From positions 558,001 through 622,000 of the forward strand of contig CBDDCC010000023.1 in the NCBI GenBank assembly GCA_965225935.1: a stretch of 64,000 bases of DNA, in the 5' to 3' direction. Source of the stretch: CALJXB01 sp965225935 (GTDB lineage Bacteria > Pseudomonadota > Alphaproteobacteria > Kiloniellales > JAKSDN01). The first letter of the stretch is position 1; each line of letters starts with the position of its first letter. The translations under genes and the position numbers were made by a program. Positions 1-8,310 of this stretch are shown one piece after another. Under the pieces are notes generated by a model, which did no database searches, had not been told where the DNA came from, and saw nothing but the letters and a program-made list of their open reading frames with translations.

Positions 1-630
1 ATCCGCGCCGCGATCGAGGCTTTGCGTATCCGTCCCCAAGGCGGCCGCGTGGCGTTGGGAATCGAGGAAATCCGCAGCCTCCGCGCTCCAGCCCGGCGTA
101 TGGGAGACGCCCGTGGCATCCAGGTTCGTCACCCGGTCGACGTCGGGGTGGCGGCGCGACCAACCGGCGTCGAACGTGACGATCGACTGCTCCGGGATCT
201 CGCCGTGGACCCGTTCCCAAGCTCGCACGTCCTCGACGGACACCCCGTAGTCCGGGTCGCCGCGCACCTGAGGACGGATGTCCATCACCACGATCGGCCG
301 CACCAGGTTCCGCGCCTCGATGTCGGCTACGGTGCTCCCGTCACGGAAGAAGTGCGACGGCGCGTCGATGTGCGTTCCCGTGTGCTCGTTCAGGGAGATG
401 ACGAAGTCGCGGTAGGGATGCTCCGCGAAGCTTGCCGCCGCAGTGCGATCGACGGGCCGGTCCCCAGGGAAGACCGGCGTGGTCGGGCCCAAAGGGTGCG
501 TCAAGTCGACGACGCGCGTGAACCCTCCGGCAGGCAGGGTCGATTTCGGGCCGGCTCCTTGCAGCCCTTCGCCGGGGTCTTCGGACGGACCGCTTGCGAG
601 CACCGAGGAAACTGCGGAATGGTCACACAT
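1..630 (-). CDS. Cyclase-family (kynurenine formamidase-like) metal hydrolase, C-terminus beyond window
   Basis: This gene enters on the minus strand and is cut by the window edge; 210 codons are visible without a stop. The family motif HTGTHIDAPSHF is present near residues 82-93, as in metal-dependent cyclase/kynurenine formamidase proteins that hydrolyse amides or lactones using Mn or Zn held by the histidines and aspartate. A second family block, DATGVSHTPG, is followed by ALGTDTQSLD, the usual second half of the fold. About 35 N-terminal residues before the first family block (VVDLTHPLG) look like an unconserved extension, so translation could start further in. The proposed ATG at 630 has only a weak ribosome binding site. 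The substrate is unknown. Confidence 0.8.
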   Translation of the reverse strand, partial: MCDHSAVSSVLASGPSEDPGEGLQGAGPKSTLPAGGFTRVVDLTHPLGPTTPVFPGDRPVDRTAAASFAEHPYRDFVISLNEHTGTHIDAPSHFFRDGSTVADIEARNLVRPIVVMDIRPQVRGDPDYGVSVEDVRAWERVHGEIPEQSIVTFDAGWSRRHPDVDRVTNLDATGVSHTPGWSAEAADFLDSQRHAAALGTDTQSLDRGAD

Positions 631-1045
631 GGGGCGGTTGCCTATCGCTTTCCGTCGCTGTCTCGCGAGAGCCGCTTTCCGGGAGCCGCTTTCCGGGAGC
701 CGCTGACGATCCGGGCTGCGACAGCGGTCCGACACCGGGCTCGCGTTTCAATATGTTGAACTGCGAGAGCAGTAGATAGAACTTCTCGCACGGAGTCAAA
801 TTTTTTGCAATTGTAGTATAAGATTTTGATTCACACGACGACCCGCTGACTGGTCGGCGGCGAAAACGTTGCGCACCGGTCCGATCCGGATCCGATATCG
901 AGGACTCGGCCGGCGCCGCACAGGGTGGGCGGATCCTCGCGCGGCCCGGCAACCAAGGCCGTGGCCCGAAGTGCGGAGCAAGCTGAAACGGGCACTATGC
1001 CGTTCCTCGGGGCGCTTGGGGCATAAGACGTGGATGTCCGCCTGT
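631..1045. other. Non-coding stretch with tandem repeat and AT-rich promoter-like segment
   Basis: No convincing gene is seen here. A 14-bp unit (gccgctttccggga) is repeated in tandem at 671-698, with a further six bases of a third copy. Between about 780 and 835 the sequence is strikingly A/T-rich for this genome and is the likely promoter region of the minus-strand cyclase gene. The segment ends at the terminal repeat of the insertion-sequence remnant. Confidence 0.5.
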
Positions 1046-1999
1046 CAGGCTGCTGAAGAATCGTTCTGATGGCTGGATTTTCGGTGTGATCTGGGCTTTT
1101 AGTCCGGTGGGCGAGGGGTTTGGGTTCAGCTTGTTCCGTGGGGTGGTGTTCTCGGCGCCCCGGTGCGACCATGTTGCGGCGAGCAGCTTGGGTATGCGCA
1201 CGAGGTTGTAGGCGGCCGCGGTGAGGGTGAAGGTCCAGCCGACGCGTTCGAGGCCCCGGTGGCGGGTCTTGGCGAGGTTGCCGCTGGTCTTGATCCAGCC
1301 GAAGTCCTCTTCGATTCGCTTGCGCAGGCGCTGGCTCGCGGCGTAGCCCGGATGCCGGGTGGTGCGCTTGTCGATGGCGGTCCGGCGCGGCCTGCCGGTG
1401 ATCCGGACATGGCCGTCGATGGCGATGTGCGGCGTGATCCTGCGCGCGCAGGCCCCCGACGAAGCTGCGCACGTCGTAGGCCCTGTCGGCGCCCAGGGTG
1501 ACGCGCCGAAGCCGGGCCCTGCGGCTCTCCCTGCGGCGGTCGAGCATGGCGAGGACGGCCGAGAGCTTCGCCGTGATCTCGCCCTCGATCAGACGGTCCC
1601 GGTTCTTCGAGAAGACCGTCGCGTCCTACACCGGCGCATCCATCGAAAGGCCCACCAACCAGTGGAACAGCAGATTGTAGTCCAGCTGCTCCATCTGCTG
1701 GCGCTCCGAGCGGATCGAGTAGAAGGCCTGCAGCAAGACAGCTTCCGTGATCGACGGCCGCCCCAGCTTCGAGTAGATCTGCTCGAACTCCGGCGACAGC
1801 ACCTCCAAGGCCTCGTCCACGATCGCCCGGATCGCCCGCAGCGGATGGTCCGCCGGCACCCGCGCCTCGCAGCTCACGTAGGAAAACAAAGCCCCGCTGT
1901 CCCGATCCCCGCCGCCCACCGCAAACCTCCGTTCCAGATCTCGCCAGAACTGAGAATCACGCTACACCGAAAGCCGCGAGAGACTTTTCCAGCAGCCTG
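1046..1999. mobile_element. Degenerate IS5/IS1182-type insertion sequence
   Basis: The element is bounded by imperfect terminal inverted repeats: caggctgctgaagaa at 1046-1060 and, reverse-complemented, caggctgctggaaaa at 1985-1999. It encodes a broken transposase on the minus strand. At about 954 bp it is shorter than an intact member would be, and the missing part is internal to the transposase. I see no clear target-site duplication. It directly abuts the MITE-like repeat beginning at 2000, so one element probably inserted next to or into the other. It is not expected to move by itself. Confidence 0.8.
1064..1919 (-). pseudogene. IS5-type transposase, inactivated
   Basis: The GTG start at 1919 follows a GGAGG site. 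The first 97 codons give the InsH-type N-terminal domain, including FYSIRSERQ and MEQLDYNLLFHWLVGLSM. An in-frame TAG then stands where the family has Trp after SMDAPV. The frame continues with KNRDRLIEGEITAKL, then jumps straight to LDRRRESRRARLRRVTLGAD, so the middle of the DDE domain is deleted. A frameshift follows; the C-terminal part (GYAASQRLRKRIEEDFGWIK) is readable in another frame. Premature stop, internal deletion and frameshift together make it clearly non-functional. Confidence 0.85.
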
Positions 2000-2283
2000 C
2001 TAGAACGGGATGGGATGAGATTGAACCACGCTGACGGAGCGATTTTGGCCGGACGTTAGGCCAAGGACAAGTGTGGGGACGAAGGACATGCCGAAGCATA
2101 TTCGAGGAGGAGCGACGCAGCGTCCGGCCAAAAGCGCCCGTCCCGTGCGGGTTGGCCTGGGTTGGCCCGCCGCGTCGTTGCGGGCCTCGCCCGATGCACC
2201 GCATCGCGCTTCGGCCCGCGCCTAGCGGACGGAGCCAACCCAGGCCAACAGCGTTAATCCAATCTCATCCCATCCCGCTCTAG
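2000..2283. repeat. MITE-like palindromic element, 284 bp
   Basis: The ends are near-perfect inverted repeats: ctagaacgggatgggatgag at the left and ctagagcgggatgggatgag read inward from the right, matching 23 of 24 positions. Two further inverted pairs lie inside: ttttggccggacg near 2042 against its complement near 2125, and gttggcctgggttggc near 2148 against its complement near 2233. No plausible protein is encoded. The architecture is that of a non-autonomous miniature element or a structured chromosomal repeat. Its right end coincides with the start of a truncated aminotransferase. Confidence 0.7.
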
Positions 2284-2446
2284 CTTCCGAGAGCTGATCG
2301 ACGAGCGGGGCCTGATCGCCCGGGCCATGCCCCACGGCGACATCCTCGGCTTCGCGCCGCCCCTCTGCCTCGCCCGCGCCGAGGCCGACGAGATCGTCGG
2401 CCTGACCAAGGCAGCCGTGGATCAGGTCGCGGCCGAAGTCCTGTAG
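2282..2446 (+). pseudogene. C-terminal remnant of a class III PLP aminotransferase
   Basis: Fifty-four codons and a TAG stop read FRELIDERGLIARAMPHGD and then LGFAPPLCLARAEADEIV, the conserved end of omega-amino acid/aspartate-family class III aminotransferases. The N-terminal part, with the PLP lysine and all other catalytic residues, is absent. The readable frame begins exactly at the right end of the MITE-like repeat, which suggests that insertion followed by deletion removed the rest. There is no start codon or ribosome binding site of its own. Confidence 0.8.
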
Positions 2447-2927
2447 CCGGCACCGGCCTCGGAGCACAACGGCCACAGGCCAAATGCGCCTTCGCGCGGG
2501 CAGGAAGCACTGACCTTGGGAAGCCCACAAGCGTGCGGTCCCGCCACGCCCACGGAGCGTCCCGTTGTGTCGGCCATTCGCCGAAGGGTCAGGCCCCCGG
2601 CCTTGCGGAGGTCCTTTAGTCCCGGTCCGACAACACCTTGGAGCATATGTCCCAACGGCAGGTCTTCGGCCGCTGCTCGGCATCTATGGGTGAGGTCGGT
2701 TTCTGGGACCGAAAGGTCTCCTGCCGACCTGCGCAGCGCCACCTGCTCGATCACCTTGGGCGTCGAGCGGTCATAGCGCGGCGGTGTGGTAGCAGTGCCC
2801 GGCTGCATCCCGCGCGGGCCAGGGTTCGACCGCCGTCGAGTTCCCCCGCCGGCGGTCCACCATCCTGCCGTTCTGAAGTGGTCCAATAACCGTCGTCGGC
2901 GCGGCCGAGTGGGCCGCGCCGGGCGGA
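2447..2927. other. Degraded intergenic region, possible minus-strand HTH-regulator relic
   Basis: No intact gene is present. On the minus strand around 2545-2660 one frame reads LKDLRKAGGLTLRRMADTTG then RSVG, which resembles the helix-turn-helix of XRE-family regulators (typically LxxLRxxxGLTLxxLAxxTG). The sequence loses similarity afterwards. XRE/cupin regulators often neighbour class III aminotransferases, which fits the aminotransferase stub beside it. This is a weak call. Confidence 0.25.
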
Positions 2928-3149
2928 CTACTCGGCCTTCTGCTCCAGGTCCTCGGCCGCGTCCTTCATGGCCTCGCCCGCCTCGTCGGCGGCGTTCTGC
3001 ATGGCCTCGCCGGTCTGCTCGACCGATTCGTCCACCTTCTCGCCGATCTGCTGCGCCGTGCCCTGCTCCTCGCAAGCGGCGAGCAGCGGCCCGAGGAAGA
3101 GCGCGCCGCAGATCAGCGCCAGTGCCGATGTCTTCTTAAGGCTACCCAT
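2928..3149 (-). CDS. Small alanine/glutamate-rich lipoprotein
   Basis: The product is a 73-residue protein with a lipoprotein signal: a short basic start, a hydrophobic stretch and the lipobox LLAAC with the acylated cysteine at residue 26. The mature part is acidic, predicted helical and heptad-like (VDESVEQTGEAMQNAADEA and a following AGEAMKDAAEDLEQ), similar in style to small entericidin/stress lipoproteins. A GGGAG site precedes the ATG at 3149. It should be anchored in the periplasmic face of a membrane. The function is unknown. Confidence 0.75.
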   Translation of the reverse strand: MGSLKKTSALALICGALFLGPLLAACEEQGTAQQIGEKVDESVEQTGEAMQNAADEAGEAMKDAAEDLEQKAE

Positions 3150-3767
3150 CTTGTTGAACTCCCTATCGTTCCTGTGCCTCGAGAAACCGGAGCCCCGATG
3201 AAGGGCCCCGCACGCGGGAGGCAGCGCTTCGCGGTCCGAAAACGGCGACCGGGATCGGGGGGATGTTCATAACGACGAACGGCCAGGCTCCGGCCGAAGC
3301 TCGACCTGAGGCCAGCGGCCTGGCGTTCTCCGCCAAAGACGATCGCGATCGGAAGGTTCAAAGCGGCCCTCGATAACGCCACCTTAACCATGAAACACGC
3401 GATGTTGGTGTTTGTTCCAGGTCCCCGCGAATTTGCGGCGGGGCCGGCCTGGCGTGGCGTGCCGCGGCCTTCGCCGGAGGCGCGTCGAAAGGGATCCACG
3501 GCCCCGCCTCGGCCTCCCGCCGGCCGCCGAATGTGGCGATTCGAAGGAATTTTCACCCCTGGGCGGCCCGGTCGGCGCAGGCTTTACAGCTCGTTAACTC
3601 GCGTGGCGGCACGATGGTCGCCGCTATGCGACGGCCGACCGCGACCGTCTTCCCGGGACCGCTCGGCGGGCTCGCGAAACGGCGCTTTGGACAGCGTTTG
3701 GACAGCGGCGGACCCGAAGCAGACGGGACCGCCGGCGAGAAGCGGACGAGACCATGAGCGCGAGACC
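3150..3767. promoter_or_regulatory. Divergent intergenic region between lipoprotein and receiver genes
   Basis: This region of about 620 bp has no convincing gene. It contains ttaaccat near 3385 and ctcgttaactcg near 3592, which look like half-sites of the CtrA motif, plausible next to DivK-like receivers but not a full TTAA-N7-TTAA site. An 11-bp tandem repeat (tttggacagcg) lies at 3686-3707. A 14-bp tandem duplication (cgagaccatgagcg) at 3747-3774 doubles the start-codon region of the first receiver. Confidence 0.4.
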
Positions 3768-4142
3768 ATGAGCGACAGGGAAAAGACGATTCTCCTGGTC
3801 GAGGACAATGACCAGAACCGCATGCTGTTCCACGACCTGCTCGAGGCCAGGGGCTACAAGGTTCTCGAGGCGCGGACCGGGATGGAAGGCTGGCAGGTCG
3901 CCCAGGAGCGGCACCCGGAGATGATCCTGATGGACATCCAGCTGCCGGACATCTCCGGCCTGGAGGTGACCCAGTGGCTGAAGAGCGACGAGACCCTGAA
4001 ATCCATTCCGGTGGTGGCGGTCACCATCTTCGCCACGGAGATCGACCGGCGGCACTTCCTCGCCAAGGGCTGCGACGGCTTCATCCCCAAGCCGATCACC
4101 GTCTCGAACTTCCTCGAAACCGTCGAGAGCTTCGCGGCCTGA
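3768..4142 (+). CDS. DivK-like single-domain response regulator 1
   Basis: This 124-residue protein is a receiver domain only. The acidic pocket (VEDND), the phospho-acceptor Asp in LMDIQLPD, the switch Thr in VAVTIF and the conserved Lys in IPKPI are all present, so it should be phosphorylatable. Such proteins shuttle phosphate or signal allosterically to kinases. I start at ATG 3768 because the upstream ATG at 3754, created by a 14-bp duplication, reads only MSARP and stops at a TGA that overlaps the real start. A close paralogue follows 25 bp downstream, suggesting co-transcription. Confidence 0.9.
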   Translation: MSDREKTILLVEDNDQNRMLFHDLLEARGYKVLEARTGMEGWQVAQERHPEMILMDIQLPDISGLEVTQWLKSDETLKSIPVVAVTIFATEIDRRHFLAKGCDGFIPKPITVSNFLETVESFAA

Positions 4143-4167
4143 GCCCCGGGCCGCGCCGCCGCCAGCC

Positions 4168-4587
4168 ATGACGAATCCAGCCAGCTCCGTCCTCGTGGTC
4201 GAGGACAACGCCCAGAACCGCATGCTGATCACCGACCTGCTGGAGGCCAGCGGCTACGCGGTCCTCCAGGCCAACACCGGCATGGACGCCTGGGCGCTCG
4301 CCCAGGAGCACGCCCCGGACCTCATCCTCATGGACGTGCAGCTGCCGGACGTCTCGGGCCTGGAGGTCGTCGCCTGGCTCAAAAGCGACCAGGCCCTGAA
4401 GGAGATCCCCGTGATCGCGGTCACCGCCTTCGCCATGAAGGGGGACCAGGAGAAGTTCCTGGAGAACGGCTGTGACGAGTACGTCTCCAAGCCGATCTCC
4501 GTGCCGGCTTTCCTGGAGACCGTCAAGCGCTGCCTCGACGGCGGGGCCGGACAGGAGAGCGCGCGGCCGGCAACCGGGCTCGGCTAG
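4168..4587 (+). CDS. DivK-like single-domain response regulator 2
   Basis: This is a 139-residue receiver, clearly a tandem duplicate of the preceding gene: both share VEDN, QNRM, LLEA, the MD(V/I)QLPD block and SGLEV. The phospho-Asp lies in LMDVQLPD, the switch Thr in AVTAFA and the Lys in VSKPI. A 15-residue unstructured tail (GGAGQESARPATGLG) is unique to this copy. The stop codon overlaps that of the convergent GMC oxidoreductase. No cognate kinase is adjacent; the hybrid kinases at 10439 and 33034 are candidates by proximity only. Confidence 0.9.
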   Translation: MTNPASSVLVVEDNAQNRMLITDLLEASGYAVLQANTGMDAWALAQEHAPDLILMDVQLPDVSGLEVVAWLKSDQALKEIPVIAVTAFAMKGDQEKFLENGCDEYVSKPISVPAFLETVKRCLDGGAGQESARPATGLG

Positions 4588-6221
4588 AGGTCCGCGGGCG
4601 GCAGCGGCGGACGGCCGCGGATGAGGTCGGCGGCCTTCTCGGCGATCATGACCACGGCGGCGTTGATGTTGCCGCGCACCAGGTCCGGCATGACCGAGGC
4701 GTCGACGACGCGCAGACCCTCCGCACCTCGCAGTTTCAGCTCCGGATCGACCACGGCCCCCTCGTCGCCCTCGGGCCCCATGCGGCAGGTGCCCAAGGGG
4801 TGGTGCACGGTGATCGAGGTGGCGCGCACGTGGGCGTCGATCTCCTCGTCGCCGGTCTTGGCCGACCCGGGCGCGACCTCGGCCGCGATATAGGGTGCGA
4901 GCGCCGGCTGGGCCGCGACCTCCCGGGCGAGGCGCACGCCGGCCCGCAGGCCGCGCCAGTCGGCGTCGCGGGACAGGAAGTTCTGGCGGATACGCGGGTG
5001 GGCGAAGGGGTCGGCCGAGGCCAGGCGCACCCTGCCCCGGCTTTCGGGCTGCAACATGACGATACGGCAGGCGAAGCCGTCGTCGAAAGGCTGCTTGAAG
5101 GGCTTGAAGTAGGGCCAGGCGCCGAGCGGCGCGGCGGTGAAGAGGAACTGGATGTCGGGCAGCCGAACGTCGGATCCGCTCTTCAGAAAGGCGGTGACGC
5201 CGCCCGGCACGTCGGCGGCGAAGCCCGTGCCGAAGAGGTAGGCCCGGCAAAGCTCGCGCCCGATGCGGTCGGCCCGCATCATGCGGAGGAACGGGCCGGG
5301 CTCCTTGCGCCGGTACATGAGGATGATCGAGAGATGGTCCTGCAGATTCCGGCCGACGCCCGGCAGGGCGATCCGCGTCTCGATCTCGTGGCGGGCCAGC
5401 TCCTCCGGGTCGCCGACGCCCGAGAGCATGAGGAGCTGTGGCGTGTTGATGACGCCGCCCGCGAGGATCACCTCCCGCCCGGCCCGGGCGACACGGGTCT
5501 CGCCGTCCTTCACGTAGGCGACGCCCGCGGCGCGGCCGCCCTCGAAGATCACCCGGGTCGCGTGGGCGCCCACGATGACCTCGAGGTTGGGACGCTTCAG
5601 CGCCGGGCGCAGGTAGGCGGTGGCGCCGCTGCAGCGCCGGCCCCGGACGATCGACATCTGCAGCCGGCCGAAGCCCTCCTGCCGCTCGCCGTTGTAGTCG
5701 TCGGTCCAGCCGTGGCCGGCGCTCCGGCCCGCCTCGGCGAAGGCCTCCACCAGGGGATCCTGGTAGCGGCAGTTCTGGGTGCTGAGCGGCCCCTCGCCGC
5801 CCCGGTAGCTGGAGGCGCCGCCCTCCCAGGTCTCCTGCTTGCGGAAGTAGGGCAGAGCCTGGGCGTAGCCCCAGTCCGGCAGGCCGGCGGCGGCCCAGCG
5901 CTCGAAATCGGCCCGGTTGCCGCGCACGTAGGCCATGGCGTTGACCGAGGAGGAGCCGCCGATCACCTTGCCGCGGGCGAACTCGACGTTGCGGCCGTCG
6001 ACGGTCTCCTCCGCTTCGCAGAAGTACATCCAATCGTGGAGGCGGTTCTGGAAGATCTTGCCCCAGGCCAGCGGAATGTGGATCCAGGGGTCCCGGTCCC
6101 AGCCGCCGGCCTCGAGCAGCAGCACCTCGCGCTCCGCGTCCTCGCTGAGGCGGTTGGCCAGCGTGCAGCCGGCCGAGCCCGCGCCGACGATCACGTAGTC
6201 ATAGCCTCCGCCCTTGGCCAT
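4584..6221 (-). CDS. GMC-family FAD oxidoreductase, candidate 4-pyridoxate dehydrogenase
   Basis: The 545-residue protein has the N-terminal FAD-binding motif VIVGAGSAG, the GMC signature GKVIGGSSSVNAMAYVRG and the C-terminal catalytic His in HHPLGTCRMG, followed by NINAAVVMIAEKA with the second active-site residue. It would oxidise a primary alcohol. Most annotation would call it choline dehydrogenase-like. Because it lies one gene from a pyridoxine 4-oxidase in a B6-degradation island, and because the Mesorhizobium 4-pyridoxate dehydrogenase is, as I recall, a GMC flavoprotein, I propose oxidation of 4-pyridoxate to the 5-formyl acid. The family is sure; the substrate is inferred. A small exported-protein gene lies 28 bp upstream and is probably co-transcribed. 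Confidence 0.7.
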   Translation of the reverse strand: MAKGGGYDYVIVGAGSAGCTLANRLSEDAEREVLLLEAGGWDRDPWIHIPLAWGKIFQNRLHDWMYFCEAEETVDGRNVEFARGKVIGGSSSVNAMAYVRGNRADFERWAAAGLPDWGYAQALPYFRKQETWEGGASSYRGGEGPLSTQNCRYQDPLVEAFAEAGRSAGHGWTDDYNGERQEGFGRLQMSIVRGRRCSGATAYLRPALKRPNLEVIVGAHATRVIFEGGRAAGVAYVKDGETRVARAGREVILAGGVINTPQLLMLSGVGDPEELARHEIETRIALPGVGRNLQDHLSIILMYRRKEPGPFLRMMRADRIGRELCRAYLFGTGFAADVPGGVTAFLKSGSDVRLPDIQFLFTAAPLGAWPYFKPFKQPFDDGFACRIVMLQPESRGRVRLASADPFAHPRIRQNFLSRDADWRGLRAGVRLAREVAAQPALAPYIAAEVAPGSAKTGDEEIDAHVRATSITVHHPLGTCRMGPEGDEGAVVDPELKLRGAEGLRVVDASVMPDLVRGNINAAVVMIAEKAADLIRGRPPLPPADL

Positions 6222-6249
6222 GTCAGGATGTCCCCCGTTCCTCGCGCGG

Positions 6250-6693
6250 TCACTCGGGCGCGCAGGCGAGACCCCGCTCGCCGTCGCAGACGATCAGGAG
6301 CCGCTCCTCGCCGCCGCGCAGAGGCCGCAGGTCGAGGTCGTTGCGGGTCGCCGTCCAGTCCTCGTCCAAGCCGCAAAGCACGTTCTCCAGCGCCATGGGC
6401 GGCCCTTCCGCGTGTGGATAGAAGAGGCTGCCGTCCGGGTCCCGGCGCAACTCGAAAGCGACGCGGCCGGCCGGCCCGATGGGCGCGGGCGCCAGGGTGA
6501 CGAAATGGGCGAGGACCAGCTGGCAGCGCAGCAGGGCAGCGGCCTTGGCGTTGGCGATCTCCAGGCGGACCGGCTCGCCCGCGGGCGCGGCGGAAAGGGG
6601 CCCGGCCAACACCGCCGCCAGCAGGGCCGCCAGCAGGGGCGCCGGCGCGAGACGCCGTCGGCCGAACGCTGCAAGACCACCCTCCGACGTCAC
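6250..6693 (-). CDS. Small exported protein of unknown function
   Basis: The GTG at 6693 is placed by GGGGAGG seven bases upstream. The 147-residue product starts with basic residues and a hydrophobic alanine/leucine stretch (about residues 15-36, ending in SAAPA), a likely signal peptide or membrane anchor. The mature part has three cysteines (in LRCQL, VLCGL and IVCDG) and a fourth near the C-terminus, compatible with disulfide bonds. I recognise no family. It sits between two GMC oxidoreductase genes and 28 bp upstream of one, so it could be an accessory or membrane-tethering partner of that flavoprotein. Confidence 0.6.
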   Translation of the reverse strand: MTSEGGLAAFGRRRLAPAPLLAALLAAVLAGPLSAAPAGEPVRLEIANAKAAALLRCQLVLAHFVTLAPAPIGPAGRVAFELRRDPDGSLFYPHAEGPPMALENVLCGLDEDWTATRNDLDLRPLRGGEERLLIVCDGERGLACAPE

Positions 6694-6741
6694 ATTCCGC
6701 CTCCCCTCGCCGGCATCATAGCGCGATCCCGCGCGGGCCTT

Positions 6742-8310
6742 CTAGCTGCCGGCCGGAAGGCTGACCGGCGCCAGCGGCCGCAAGCCGCGCAGCAGGTCGC
6801 TCGCCCGTTCGGCGACCGCCGCCACGGCGGCGTTGACCGGCCCGCTGGTGATGCGCGGGAACACCGAGGCGTCGATCACGTAAAGACCCTCGACGCCCCG
6901 GACCCCGAGATCCGGCCCGACCACGGACTCCGCGCCGCCGCCCATGCGGCAGGTGCCGACCGGGTGATGGTGGGTGAAGGCGGCCGCCTCGAGGAAGGCC
7001 GCACGCTCGGCCCTCCCGGTCACCCGGGGGCCGGGCAGCAGCTCCTCGGCGTGCCAGGCCGAAAGCGCCCCGGCGTGACCCACCGCCTGCGCCAGGTCGA
7101 GGGCGTCGAGATAGGCCCCCCGGTCGTCGGCCTCGGAGAGATAGCGGGGGTCGATGAGAGGGGCTGCCGTGGGATCCGGCGAGGCCAGGCGGACGCGCCC
7201 GCGGCTCCTGGGCTGGGTGAAGCCGAACATGAGGGTATAGGCCTCGCCCAGGGGCGGCGCCTCGAAGCGCTCGGTGGTGACCGGCACGACGACGCAGGCC
7301 AGCACCAGCTCCGGCCTCGCCGTGCCGCCATCCCGGTCCACGTAGAGGAGCGATTCGGAATGCTGGTAGGCGGACGGCGGGACCGGCCGGGTGGCGCGGT
7401 AGACGTTGCCGCCGCTCAGCAGGTGGTCGTGCAGATTGCCGCCCACCCCCGGCAGGTCGGCGCGCACGGGGATGCCGAGGGCGCCCAGATCCGCCGCCGG
7501 GCCGATGCCCGACGCCATGAGCAGCAGCGGCGAGCCGATGGCACCGGCAGCGAGCAGGACGCCCCGCCGGGCGGTCAGGCTCGCCGGCCCGTCCGGCCCC
7601 TCAACCCAGAGGCCCCGGCAGACCGGCCCGGGATCGAAGGCGAGCCCCCGTACCGGGGAACCGGTCAGCAGGGTCAGGTTGGCGCGGCCGAGGGCCGGGG
7701 TCAGGTAGGCGTCGGCAGCGCTCTGACGGCGCCCGTCCGCGATGGTCAGGCTGTTGAGGGTCGGGCCGGTCATGCGCGGCCCGTTGTGCCCGTCGGTCGG
7801 CTGGAATCCCAGCTCCTCCGCCGCCGCCAGGTAGGCACGGGTGATCTCGTGCGGCCGTTCGGGCGTCATGAGCCGGATCGGCCCCTCGGCGCCGTGCCAG
7901 GACGAGGGCGCGCGGTCGGAGGTCTCGGAGCGGACGAAGTAGGGCAGCAGGTCGGCGAAGCCCCAGCCGGTGCAGCCCTCGTCGACCCAGGCCTCGAAGT
8001 CGCTCGGGTGGCCGCGCACATGGGCCATGGCATTCAGACAGCTGGAGCCGCCGACCACCCGGCCCCGGGGCCAGGCGTGGACCCGGCCTGCGGTGTGCGC
8101 CTGGGGCAGGGTCTCGAAGCGCCAGTCGATCTCCCGGCCCTGCAGCAGGGGCCACATCTTGGGGTCGGCGATGGCCGGGTCGCTTGCCGGGCCGCCCGCC
8201 TCGATGAGGGCGACCTCCAGGTCCGGGTCCTCGCTCAGGCGCGCCGCCAGGACGCAGCCCGCCGTGCCCGCGCCGACGATCAGGTAGTCGTATTCGCTCA
8301 ACGAACCCAC
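6742..8310 (-). CDS. pno: Pyridoxine 4-oxidase-like GMC flavoprotein
   Basis: The 522-residue product is predicted to oxidise pyridoxine to pyridoxal with FAD. The FAD motif LIVGAGTAG is at the N-terminus. Stretches such as RGHPSDFEAWVD, TPTLNSLTIADGRR-like sequence, NLHDHLL and RPVPPSAYQHSES closely follow the Mesorhizobium loti pyridoxine 4-oxidase as I remember it. The active-site pair is HHHPVGTCRMG and GPVNAAVAAVAER. I choose GTG at 8310 because GGAGG lies six bases upstream; the open frame extends to 8466 but that part has no family similarity. The gene is divergent from the transaminase and dehydrogenase of the same pathway. Confidence 0.8.
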   Translation of the reverse strand: MGSLSEYDYLIVGAGTAGCVLAARLSEDPDLEVALIEAGGPASDPAIADPKMWPLLQGREIDWRFETLPQAHTAGRVHAWPRGRVVGGSSCLNAMAHVRGHPSDFEAWVDEGCTGWGFADLLPYFVRSETSDRAPSSWHGAEGPIRLMTPERPHEITRAYLAAAEELGFQPTDGHNGPRMTGPTLNSLTIADGRRQSAADAYLTPALGRANLTLLTGSPVRGLAFDPGPVCRGLWVEGPDGPASLTARRGVLLAAGAIGSPLLLMASGIGPAADLGALGIPVRADLPGVGGNLHDHLLSGGNVYRATRPVPPSAYQHSESLLYVDRDGGTARPELVLACVVVPVTTERFEAPPLGEAYTLMFGFTQPRSRGRVRLASPDPTAAPLIDPRYLSEADDRGAYLDALDLAQAVGHAGALSAWHAEELLPGPRVTGRAERAAFLEAAAFTHHHPVGTCRMGGGAESVVGPDLGVRGVEGLYVIDASVFPRITSGPVNAAVAAVAERASDLLRGLRPLAPVSLPAGS

